Below, one piece after another: positions 33,614 through 41,919 of a DNA stretch of 64,000 bases; within the stretch, counting starts at the first letter, position 1; each line of letters starts with the position of its first letter. The position numbers and the translations under genes were made by a program. The notes under the pieces were generated by a model, which searched no databases, had not been told where the DNA came from, and saw only the letters and a program-made list of their open reading frames with translations. The stretch comes from JBEBSD01 sp040394475 (GTDB lineage Bacteria > Bacteroidota > Bacteroidia > Cytophagales > Spirosomataceae), in assembly GCA_040394475.1 (NCBI GenBank), contig JBEBSD010000018.1, positions 23,420-87,419 of the forward strand. The letters run 5' to 3'.

Positions 33614-35425
33614 TTAATAGCCATAATCCTGAATGAGATTGTAGTTTTGCGACAGGTTCTCGATGTGAATCGGGAACAATTCACTCTTATTTTCCTGGAA
33701 ATGGTAACAGTATCCTCTCTCCGGGCTTGATAACAAGTTCTCCTGGACGGCATCTCTCCATCGCACTCTCGAAACGGAACCCGGAGGGACCTCTCCCGGG
33801 GTATGAAAGACTTCATTTACGGTTTTGCCCAGGAAGTTAATATTGGCAAGCTCCTGCTGTGCGGTCGGTGCATTGATAAAAACCCGGGGGATATAGTAGA
33901 TAAACAAGGGCACCTGCGCATATTCTCCCTCTCCGTTCATGAATCTCCGGAGTTTTTCACGGGTATCCTTAATTGTCTTGGCCAGTAAATTCCAGCGGAT
34001 CAGGTCATATTTACGAATTCCCTCTCCACCGAATTCCAGCAGCCTCTCGTGAACAACCGCGGCAAAGAAGCCGTTATAATCCGCAGGAGTGTGCCCGATC
34101 CGATCCTCGTTACCGGCAAATCCCCGGCGGCGCACATCTTCGAGGGCCTTTATGGCTACCGCCGACGGCCCCTTGTTGATCTCGTTGTCGGCTTCTGCAA
34201 ACATCAGGAGCACATCGGCATACCGCATCAGCGGCCAGCTGATCCCCAGGTTATTGGAGTCGTCGGTATAGGGAGTCCAGTTTTTTCTGAATTTGCCGTC
34301 ACGTGTTCCGGTAGCGGACTGCAAAATAAGCTCATCATTTTCGTTCACGGCAAACGGCGCAATCGTAACATCCCTTCTTACATCCAGGGTATCAAATTCA
34401 TAGAAGTACGTCGGCACGGTCACCCATGTCCCGTTTGCCTTTCCCCAGGACGATTGTTCATGAAACCGGGGGCCGTTGGAGTAGCCCATTCTGCTGGATG
34501 GAGACTGGCCCCTGAACCCTGTTGCCTCAAAAATCATTTCCCGCGCACCATCGTAATTATTCCCCCGGGTATGCAGGTATTTGAACGTATTCTCAAAACT
34601 CGCATTGAGTCCGTTCTCCCCTTTCCCGATAATATCACTTAATTCCTGATGCGCTATTTTATAATAATCCAGGTAGTCGGCGCGTCGCTCCATCAGGCCG
34701 GATTCTCTCCGTAAGGAATAACCGCCCCGCACCAGGGCCAGCCTCGCCCGAAAAGCTTTGACCGCCTGTTTCGTAATACGGGAAGACGGTTCGTTGGACT
34801 CAGAGCGCCACGGAATGAGTGTTGCGGCATACTCCAGGTCTTCCAGCAGGCGATCATAGACCACATCCCGGTTCTCTTTCGGCAGGTACAGATCCGTTTG
34901 TTCGGATGCCGGCTTGAAAGGGGCGGGCAAATCGCCCCAATTGCGGATTAACTCATGGTAAAAGAGAGCGCGCAGCGTCAGGGCTTCTCCTAAGAAATAC
35001 TGCATCACCGCAACCTCGGCGGCAGTGCCCTCAGCCATAATTTTCGACCTCGGAATATGACTGATGCACAGATTGGCGCGTTCGATTCCCCTGTAAAACT
35101 GTTGAAAGGGACGCAGCAATTCGTCATTTTCACTGTTGGGCCCGTACGCGGTCAGGCCGTACCGGTTGGCGGGATTGTAATCTGCGAAATACATAAAATC
35201 ATCCGCGTTCAAGGTATAGTTGATGGCCACTTTATCGCCGTACCCATCGTTGCCCATCAACTGGTTATAAACCCCCAGTATCGCTGTTTTTGTATAAGAC
35301 ACATTGCTGAATATAGCGGCATCGCTCAAGGTAGACTTACTTTCGACCTCCAGGTAATCCTGGCAGGCAGGTAAAAGCAGCAAGAGCAAAAAGCTTAATC
35401 GTTTCCTGTTATAATTCCGTATCAT
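33614..35425 (-). CDS. SusD/RagB-family glycan-binding lipoprotein, locus B
   Basis: A 603-residue SusD homologue with lipoprotein signal RLSFLLLLLLPACQDYLEVES. Family features: TAILGVYNQLMG, QFYRGIERANLCIS, EALTLRALFYHELIRNWGDLPAP, RITKQAVKAFRARLALVRGGYSL, SWPLMRYADVLLMFAEADNE, and ERLLEFGGEGIRKYDLIRWN. It lies 17 bp downstream of the SusC gene. With PL1 and GH28 in the same operon, the ligand is probably a galacturonan oligosaccharide (inference). Confidence 0.93.
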   Translation of the reverse strand: MIRNYNRKRLSFLLLLLLPACQDYLEVESKSTLSDAAIFSNVSYTKTAILGVYNQLMGNDGYGDKVAINYTLNADDFMYFADYNPANRYGLTAYGPNSENDELLRPFQQFYRGIERANLCISHIPRSKIMAEGTAAEVAVMQYFLGEALTLRALFYHELIRNWGDLPAPFKPASEQTDLYLPKENRDVVYDRLLEDLEYAATLIPWRSESNEPSSRITKQAVKAFRARLALVRGGYSLRRESGLMERRADYLDYYKIAHQELSDIIGKGENGLNASFENTFKYLHTRGNNYDGAREMIFEATGFRGQSPSSRMGYSNGPRFHEQSSWGKANGTWVTVPTYFYEFDTLDVRRDVTIAPFAVNENDELILQSATGTRDGKFRKNWTPYTDDSNNLGISWPLMRYADVLLMFAEADNEINKGPSAVAIKALEDVRRRGFAGNEDRIGHTPADYNGFFAAVVHERLLEFGGEGIRKYDLIRWNLLAKTIKDTREKLRRFMNGEGEYAQVPLFIYYIPRVFINAPTAQQELANINFLGKTVNEVFHTPGEVPPGSVSRVRWRDAVQENLLSSPERGYCYHFQENKSELFPIHIENLSQNYNLIQDYGY

Positions 35426-35442
35426 GATCTTCAGCTTTAAAA

Positions 35443-38400
35443 TTAAAACATAACATTTAACCCCATAAGCGTGTACCGGCTTCTCGGATAGGCCGCATAA
35501 TCGACTCCCGGTGTAAGCGGGTTCCCTCTTCTAGTACTTGCCTCGGGGTCATAACCTGAATACCCCGTGATCACCCACAAATTGTTTACCGTTGCATAGA
35601 CCCTCACCTGAGAAAACAGCTTCGTTTGACCGATATTCAGGTTGCGAAGGGTATAGCCCAGGGTTACGTTGTTCAGCCGCAGGAAGGAGCCGTCTTCGAT
35701 GGCCCAGGAATGCAGGATATAATTCCCCCTGGAAGGGCTCCAGATTTTTGTATCCTTGTTCAGCTCCTTCAATGCCGCCGGCTCATTGACCTGGATGCCC
35801 TGGTCATCGAACCAGGTCCAGCTGTCACGCATCGCCGCGATCATGTTATTATCCCTGCGCGGGTATTCGGAGGAATACTCAATTTTGTTGGCATTGTATA
35901 TTTTGTTGCCAACCGACCAGTTCAGGAAAACACTTAAATCAAAGTTTTTATAGGTAAACATATTATTCATGCCGCCGATAAATTTGGGCTGTGCGTTTCC
36001 CAGAACGGTGCGGTCGTTCGTCGTGATGTTGCTATTGCCGTCGTCGCTCAGTTTTTTCAGTTTAAGGTCTCCGGGAGCGGGCGGCCGGGTGCCCAACGCA
36101 ATGTTACCGCTGTTGGGGACACCCTCTTTCAGTGTATACTCCAGCGTTTCCGGGTTGTAATTAAAGTCGTCGACTGTATAAAACCCATCTGTCTGGTAGC
36201 CGTAAAACTGTCCGATAGGGCCTCCTACTTCCACGATAAAATCTTCATAGGCACTGCCGATCCAGCGCGACCGTTCCAGATAGGAATTCCTGGGATTCCC
36301 GGACGGGTCTATTCCCAAATGCACGATCTTGTTTCTGTTAAAGGAGAGATTGAAATTGGTCGTATAAGAAAATTGTGAACGTTGAAGCAGATTGGCATTT
36401 AATTGAATCTCGAGCCCTTTGTTCTGTGTTTCCCCGATATTCTGTAACTGTTGGGTCCAGCCGCTGGTTTGGGGTATGTTGGCCTGTAAAAGAAGGTCTT
36501 TTACATTATTCATGTACAGATCGAATGATCCGTTAACCTTCCCTCCGAATACCTCGAAATCCAGCCCGACATTTCTTGATATCGTGGTTTCCCAACGCAG
36601 AAATTCGTTGGCAAGCGCATTGGGCGCGGAGCCTGTCTGGTAAGACCCTTCCAGGTCGTAGCCGTAGCTGCTCCCAAACCTGTACATATTCCGAAACAAA
36701 TCGACGCCGATACGATTGTTTCCGGAAGCCCCGTAACTCAGCCGAAGCTTCAAATCAGTCAGCCAATGGCGTGTCGATTGAAGGAAATCTTCATCCGACA
36801 GGCGCCACGCCACCGCTGCAGCCGGGAATACTGCGTTTCTGTTCTGCTCCGCAAACAAGGAAGAGCCATCCCTCCTGACAGTGGCATTCAATAACAGTTT
36901 CCCCTTATAGTTATACCCTATTCTTGCGAATAGCGAAAATAGCCGGTGCCCCGATTCCAACGTAGCCGGAGGGGTCTGGATCAGACCAGGACCGGGTGTC
37001 GCCTTCTGTAATCCGGCAAAGGCCTCATCCGCCGTAATGTCCGTCGGGAACCATCTTACCAGCAGGTTCTGATCCTTCGAATTGATTTCATAGCTTTCCT
37101 GTCCCACTATCAAATTGAAGTGGTGGTCTTGCCTTACTTTCAGATTATAGGCAAGTGTATTGGTAAAGGTGTACGAAAACGAATTCGTATTACGCGTCTC
37201 CACCACGGGCTGGTTATTGTTTTCTTTGGCTATTCCGGTGATGATGCCGCTGAACAGATCAAACTTATTCTCGTTGCTGTTAATTCCGAAATTGCTTTTA
37301 AATGTCAGATCTTTCAGGGGAGAATAACTGAACCAGCCGTTCATGATAACATTGGAACGCCTGTTGATCCGCGTTTCACTTTTTGCCATGATGACCGGGT
37401 TAACCAGTTCTGTCAGAAACTCGTATTCCGGATCATATTCGGTAAGCAATTCTTCCATACCAGGCGCTATATAGGGTGTGAACCGTACCGCATGCCGCAA
37501 CCGGTTTCCTCCCTGGGCGCTCGTACTGCTCGTACCGGCGCCGGTGATCTCCTGCTCGCTGTAGCGGGAATTGACTCCGAATGCAAACCGGTTGCTGGCT
37601 TCATGGTCAAACTTGAAACTTGCCAGGGTCCTCTTAAACCCCGATGTAACCATAATCCCCTCCTCATCCGTCCGGTTCAGACTCGCGTTAAAACTTGACT
37701 TATCCCCTCCTCCCGAGATATTGAGGATATGGTTTTGATTGACGGCATTCCGTCCGAACACTTCGTCCTGCCAGTCGTAAAAAGGAATATCCTGATAGAG
37801 CTCCAGGTCTTCAAACCTTCCGTAGCGCCTTTGGAAACTTTCCTTCAATTCATCACTGGTCTTATAGTGATAGGTTTTGTATTGTGTTTTTACAAAATCA
37901 TAAGGTCTGAGCACCTCCAGTTTCTTTGCCATTTGCCGTACCCCTATAAAACCGTTGTACGATACCTGCGTGCGTCCTTTTCTCCCGCCCTTAGTGGTGA
38001 TCAGCACCACTCCGTTAGCGCCCCGCGCACCATATATAGCCGTTGACGCCGCATCTTTCAGGACATCGATCGACTCTATCTCCTGCGGCGATAACATCGA
38101 AAGTGCGTCTTCTATCTGGATACCGTCCACAATGTACAGGGGCGTATTGTCCTGCGTAATGGATCCCCCTCCCCGTACGCGGATCGTGACTTCCGCACCC
38201 GGGGCTCCTTCTGTGGTGATCACATGAACGCCCGCCAGCCGGCCGGTCAATGCTTCCGCGATAGAGTTGATCGGCACATCCCGCAGCTGTTTAAAGTTAA
38301 TGGAGGAAACGGAGCCCGTAAGATCTCTCCTTCTGGTCTCTCCATACCCCACCACGACCACTTCTTCCAGTGCTTTTTCATCCACTTCGAGCGTAATTTC

Positions 38401-39072
38401 GAAGGTGCTCCGGTTTCCTACTGCTACTTCCCGGCTTCTGTATCCTACAAATGAAAACACCAGTACGGCCTGTTCATCCGGCACCTGCAATTCGAATTTC
38501 CCGTCCGCATCCGTCGCGGTCCCCTGGGAGGTGCCCTTCAGCAGGACGTTCACTCCGGGCATCCCTTCCCCTTTCTCGTCAGCCACTCTGCCCCTGACCA
38601 CGATTTCCTTTATTTTTTCTTCCGGGATCTCCTGTAGCTGACCGGGGATATCCATACCGATACGTTCCTCTTCGCCTTTTACCGGCAGAGCCGTATTTTC
38701 CGTAAAAACGACCTTCAGACTTTTTCGCTTTCCCGGCAGGATGACATAGGTATTTTCCCGGACCTTCCGGTAACGGAGACCGGCAGGCCGTAATAACCTT
38801 TCCAGGTTCTGCTCGACGGTAGCCGTCGCTACGACCGCGCCGACCGGCGCGTTCATATCCGTCACCAGCTGTTCTTCAAACAGGATGTCTACCTTGTGTA
38901 CCTCCCGGAGGCGCAGCAGCATATCGCGCAGCTTTACCGCTTTATCCTGAAGGTTATCCTGGTATTGCCAGCTTTCAACCAGGGCAAATGCCTGGCCGGC
39001 TGCCGCCAAAGGCAGCAGTCCGATCGCAAAAATGCCGCAAAGGATTTTTGAAATGATTAGATTTTGAGTCAT
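35443..39072 (-). CDS. SusC/RagA TonB-dependent transporter with STN domain, locus B
   Basis: A 1209-residue outer-membrane transporter: signal (CGIFAIGLLPLAAAGQAFA), STN domain at about 45-115 (LRDMLLRLREVHKVDILFEEQ), regulatory carboxypeptidase-like domain (GRVADEKGEGMPGVNVLLKG), TonB-box region EVVVVGYGE, plug (IYGARGANGVVLITTKGG) and a barrel ending RYTLMGLNVMF. Only 35 bp separate it from fecR, so here sigma, FecR and SusC may share a message, unlike locus A. Import of pectic oligosaccharides is inferred from neighbours. Confidence 0.94.
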   Translation of the reverse strand: MTQNLIISKILCGIFAIGLLPLAAAGQAFALVESWQYQDNLQDKAVKLRDMLLRLREVHKVDILFEEQLVTDMNAPVGAVVATATVEQNLERLLRPAGLRYRKVRENTYVILPGKRKSLKVVFTENTALPVKGEEERIGMDIPGQLQEIPEEKIKEIVVRGRVADEKGEGMPGVNVLLKGTSQGTATDADGKFELQVPDEQAVLVFSFVGYRSREVAVGNRSTFEITLEVDEKALEEVVVVGYGETRRRDLTGSVSSINFKQLRDVPINSIAEALTGRLAGVHVITTEGAPGAEVTIRVRGGGSITQDNTPLYIVDGIQIEDALSMLSPQEIESIDVLKDAASTAIYGARGANGVVLITTKGGRKGRTQVSYNGFIGVRQMAKKLEVLRPYDFVKTQYKTYHYKTSDELKESFQRRYGRFEDLELYQDIPFYDWQDEVFGRNAVNQNHILNISGGGDKSSFNASLNRTDEEGIMVTSGFKRTLASFKFDHEASNRFAFGVNSRYSEQEITGAGTSSTSAQGGNRLRHAVRFTPYIAPGMEELLTEYDPEYEFLTELVNPVIMAKSETRINRRSNVIMNGWFSYSPLKDLTFKSNFGINSNENKFDLFSGIITGIAKENNNQPVVETRNTNSFSYTFTNTLAYNLKVRQDHHFNLIVGQESYEINSKDQNLLVRWFPTDITADEAFAGLQKATPGPGLIQTPPATLESGHRLFSLFARIGYNYKGKLLLNATVRRDGSSLFAEQNRNAVFPAAAVAWRLSDEDFLQSTRHWLTDLKLRLSYGASGNNRIGVDLFRNMYRFGSSYGYDLEGSYQTGSAPNALANEFLRWETTISRNVGLDFEVFGGKVNGSFDLYMNNVKDLLLQANIPQTSGWTQQLQNIGETQNKGLEIQLNANLLQRSQFSYTTNFNLSFNRNKIVHLGIDPSGNPRNSYLERSRWIGSAYEDFIVEVGGPIGQFYGYQTDGFYTVDDFNYNPETLEYTLKEGVPNSGNIALGTRPPAPGDLKLKKLSDDGNSNITTNDRTVLGNAQPKFIGGMNNMFTYKNFDLSVFLNWSVGNKIYNANKIEYSSEYPRRDNNMIAAMRDSWTWFDDQGIQVNEPAALKELNKDTKIWSPSRGNYILHSWAIEDGSFLRLNNVTLGYTLRNLNIGQTKLFSQVRVYATVNNLWVITGYSGYDPEASTRRGNPLTPGVDYAAYPRSRYTLMGLNVMF

Positions 39073-39107
39073 ATCAACATTAGATTAGGGTTAGTAAATA
39101 AGCGGTA

Positions 39108-40127
39108 TCAATCCCCTGAAATACGCTTTGGGGTGAGCACTACGATCTTATCCTGCCGGTGGATCTCTATTTCCAGCATTTCGGAAAGTACCGATAAAAA
39201 ATCATCCAGATGCTGCGCACGGAACGTCCCGGTCAGTTCCCGGCCGGAAAGCAGGCTGTCTGCAATCCTTATTTTTACTCCAAAGGTTTCAGTGAGCCTG
39301 GCTCCCACCTCTGTAAGAGAGGTCCGGTCGAAGACAAAGCGGTGTTCTTTCCAGGCGGTATGGGCATCGAGCTGCGCTTCGGTCAGCTTTTCTACTTCTA
39401 TTTCCCCATTCCTGGAAATGCTCGCCTGTTCCCCCGGAAGCAAGGTAAGCGGCGGCCGCGCCTCGTCCCTGGAACTAAGCCGGACCTTCCCCTTGTTCAG
39501 GACCACCCTTGTTCCTTTATCCCGTGAGTAGACCACAAACTCCGTTCCGAGCACTGTAACCTGGTTGTGGTCGGGGGTATGTACCGTAAACTTCTTATAG
39601 TCTGCAGTTTTGCGGATCACGAACTCGGCTTCTCCTTCCAGCAAGACATCGCGATGCTTCGGACCAAAGCCCCACCGGGGCACCCGCAGCACTGAATTGG
39701 AATTAAGGATCACCAGGCTGTTGTCTTCCAGCGTAATTGTGCGGAGTTCGCCATAGGCGGTATGGTACCAGCGATAGATCACCCGGTCGCTGAGCATGTA
39801 AGCGCCCAGGCATACCGCAAGCAGGCACACGGCCACTTTCCAGCTCTTTCGCAGCAAGGGTACACGACGCAAGGCAGGGACCGGCGATGACAGCCTCTCA
39901 ACGCTTTCCGAAACGTCATCATCTATACGTTCACGGCTCTTTTTCCAGGCCCTGTCTGTGTCGGGCAGAAAATGCGGCCGGCTCTGTTCCCACTCTTCCA
40001 GCCATTCATAGTAGCGTTCAAAATTTTCCGGCTCACGGAGCCACGCTTCGATGAGCTTTTTCTGAAGCGCCGTAGCGTGTCCCGAAAAATAGGTAAACAG
40101 TATGTCTTTCGATAACCTGGATGCCAT
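39108..40127 (-). CDS. FecR-family anti-sigma factor, locus B
   Basis: An inner-membrane anti-sigma factor, about 339 residues from ATG 40127 (MASRLSKDILFTYFSGHATALQKK); the longer frame starts at 40172. The N-terminal part resembles sigma-binding FecR tails, with membrane segment SWKVAVCLLAVCLGAYML, FecR periplasmic domain (LVILNSNSVLRVPRWGFG, EAEFVIRK, VLGTEFVVYS) and a C-terminal DUF4974 domain (FVFDRTSLTEVGARLTETFGV). It lies between its sigma factor and SusC. Confidence 0.9.
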   Translation of the reverse strand: MASRLSKDILFTYFSGHATALQKKLIEAWLREPENFERYYEWLEEWEQSRPHFLPDTDRAWKKSRERIDDDVSESVERLSSPVPALRRVPLLRKSWKVAVCLLAVCLGAYMLSDRVIYRWYHTAYGELRTITLEDNSLVILNSNSVLRVPRWGFGPKHRDVLLEGEAEFVIRKTADYKKFTVHTPDHNQVTVLGTEFVVYSRDKGTRVVLNKGKVRLSSRDEARPPLTLLPGEQASISRNGEIEVEKLTEAQLDAHTAWKEHRFVFDRTSLTEVGARLTETFGVKIRIADSLLSGRELTGTFRAQHLDDFLSVLSEMLEIEIHRQDKIVVLTPKRISGD

Positions 40128-40208
40128 ATGATAGTAATTCTCTTCTGTACAAAATGGGCGACTTGCCGTCACCGGTTAATGCTGCCTGTTACCGGGTCCT
40201 AGCCCCGG

Positions 40209-40823
40209 TCAGCCTGTCAGTACTTTTCGGAAAACCGCCAGTGCCTTGCTGATATGGGCTTCCACCGCCTTGACCGAAACCTCCAGCGCCCTCGCAATCT
40301 CCGGGTAGCTTTTTCCTTCAAAACGATGCATCACAAATACATTCCTGCATTGCGGCGGAAGCGATTCAATCGTTTCCTCTATACGCAGGCACAGCTCGTC
40401 AAATTCCATCAGCTGGTCCGGACGCGGGATACGTGATATCGCCTCTTCCTCCAGCAGCTCACAGGTATACTCCTTCCCGAATTCCCATCGGAGGTAGTTA
40501 TAGCATTTATACCGGACTGCTTCAAACAGATAAGCCCTGAAAGAAATCGTCACGTGCCGGTAGCTGCCTTTCTTCCAGAAGGTATAAAAGACCTCCGACA
40601 CAAGGTCCTCCGCCACTTCCTTGGTATAGACATATCGCACCGCATGGCTGCACAACACGCTGTAATAATGTCTGAAAAGAAGCTCATAGCCGGCTACCGC
40701 ATCTTTCTCAAATGCCTGCCGGATAAAAAACTCCCTGTCAGCAACCGGTCGCTCCGGTACCGGTTCGAAGCCGAGCGGAATCCTACCTTTTTCTGAATGG
40801 TCATCCTGTATGGATTGGCTCAT
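40209..40823 (-). CDS. ECF RNA polymerase sigma factor, locus B
   Basis: A 204-residue ECF sigma factor. Region 2: AGYELLFRHYYSVLCSHAVR and AEDLVSEVFYTFWKKGSY. Region 4: LPPQCRNVFVMHRFEGKSYPEIARALEVSVKAVEAHI. It is the first gene of locus B, about 80 bp upstream of fecR. The 150-bp region upstream has no clear sigma boxes that I can name. Confidence 0.92.
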   Translation of the reverse strand: MSQSIQDDHSEKGRIPLGFEPVPERPVADREFFIRQAFEKDAVAGYELLFRHYYSVLCSHAVRYVYTKEVAEDLVSEVFYTFWKKGSYRHVTISFRAYLFEAVRYKCYNYLRWEFGKEYTCELLEEEAISRIPRPDQLMEFDELCLRIEETIESLPPQCRNVFVMHRFEGKSYPEIARALEVSVKAVEAHISKALAVFRKVLTG

Positions 40824-40974
40824 ATCCCTGATATGGTTTGCGTCTCTTTATAAAGGATGTCAAGTTTTCAGCCGGATACCCTACCTTAAAATGAACTATT
40901 TTTCCATAATATAGTATTTTCCTGAGTGTATGTCACTGAAAAGAGCAACTTTTGGTGAATACGTAAACAGATAG

Positions 40975-41735
40975 CTCACCGGGAGAAAATGGGAGTATTA
41001 TCTGTATCCGGTTTCTTATGAAGAGCACGAAAAATCACTAGGGTATCTCAGTGCAGCAAGTGACCTGGAAAATCGCCTGATCTATGGATTCTATCCCGAT
41101 GTCATCAATAACAGAGGGGCGGAGCGTGAGGTTCTGAACGCAATTACCCAAAGTTACCTGTTCAAAGACATTTTAGCTTTTGGAAATATCAAAAAACCGG
41201 ATGTGTTGGAAACAATTCTTCGTGCGTTGGCTTTTCAGGTGGGAAGCGAGGTTAGCTACAATGAAGTGGCACAACTGACAGGCGTAGATAAAAATACCGT
41301 CGCCAGTTATATTCACCTGCTGGAATTGTCTTATATCATTTACCCGCTTAACTCGTTTAGTCGCAACCTCCGCAACGAGATCAAAACAAACCGAAAAATT
41401 TATTTTTATGACAATGGCATCCGTAATGCACTCATTCAAAATTTCAATCCGCTTGCGTTGAGAAATGATACAGGGGCACTGTGGGAGAATTTTCTGATGT
41501 CTGAACGGCTGAAGCGCAATCACTACCATAAAAAATACTGCAACAGCTATTTTTGGCGAACCAAACAACAGCATGAAATTGACTATGTAGAGGAGCGTGA
41601 CGGGAAAATAAGCGGTTTTGAATTAAATGGAATTCAAAAGCCAAAACAACCATCCCCCCGGATTTTATCAGCGCGTATGCGGCAGATGTTTCCATTGTTT
41701 CCAAAGAAAATTTCAGGGAATTTGTAATGGTGTAG
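40975..41735 (+). pseudogene. DUF4143 ATPase remnant, 5'-truncated and frameshifted
   Basis: Middle and C-terminal parts of a DUF4143-type AAA ATPase. The frame from 40975 reads LTGRKWEYYLYPVSYEEHE, then AITQSYLFKDILAFGNIKKP and the winged-helix and nuclease-like part EVSYNEVAQLTGVDKNTVASY and YFYDNGIRNALIQNF. A TAG at 40972-40974 precedes it and the Walker A/B domain is missing. One base appears lost near 41621-41625: the frame changes from GFELNG to the expected KWNSKAKTTIPPDFISAYA, ending SKENFREFVMV and stop at 41733. The second frame restores family-like sequence, so this is a decayed gene. The stop TAG lies in a GTAGGGGCG element. Confidence 0.85.
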
Positions 41736-41756
41736 GGGCGGAACATGTTTCGTCCT
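41732..41756. repeat. Short palindromic element GTAGGGGCG, distant copy
   Basis: GTAGGGGCGGAACATG followed by TTTCGTCCT forms an imperfect palindrome. It matches the start of the element at 1285 (GTAGGGGCGTAAACAT). Its TAG is the stop of the DUF4143 remnant. Confidence 0.65.
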
Positions 41757-41837
41757 GGCTCATTTCCAGGGAATGCTGGTTTTTCTGGTCCGGCCTTTCG
41801 CCCTTGAGCCAGGGATTCCCCGCCCGGCCGCACAAAA

Positions 41838-41889
41838 ATCGCCACCGGTTACCCAGGTACCTATTTTTACCTGTGTAACCGGTGGCGAT
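41838..41889 (-). terminator. Strong rho-independent terminator ending locus C
   Basis: A 22-bp inverted repeat (41838-41859 and 41868-41889) with one mismatch and an 8-nt loop. Read on the minus strand it is followed directly by TTTTT. It lies 30 bp after the last locus C gene. Confidence 0.85.
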
Positions 41890-41919
41890 GTAAATTTCTT
41901 CCGCTATCGATTTATCCGC

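Noticed and set aside
33604..33816. N-terminal extension of the small Fn3 lipoprotein
   Set aside because: It overlaps SusD coding sequence and has no signal peptide; the ATG at 33603 gives a proper lipoprotein signal.
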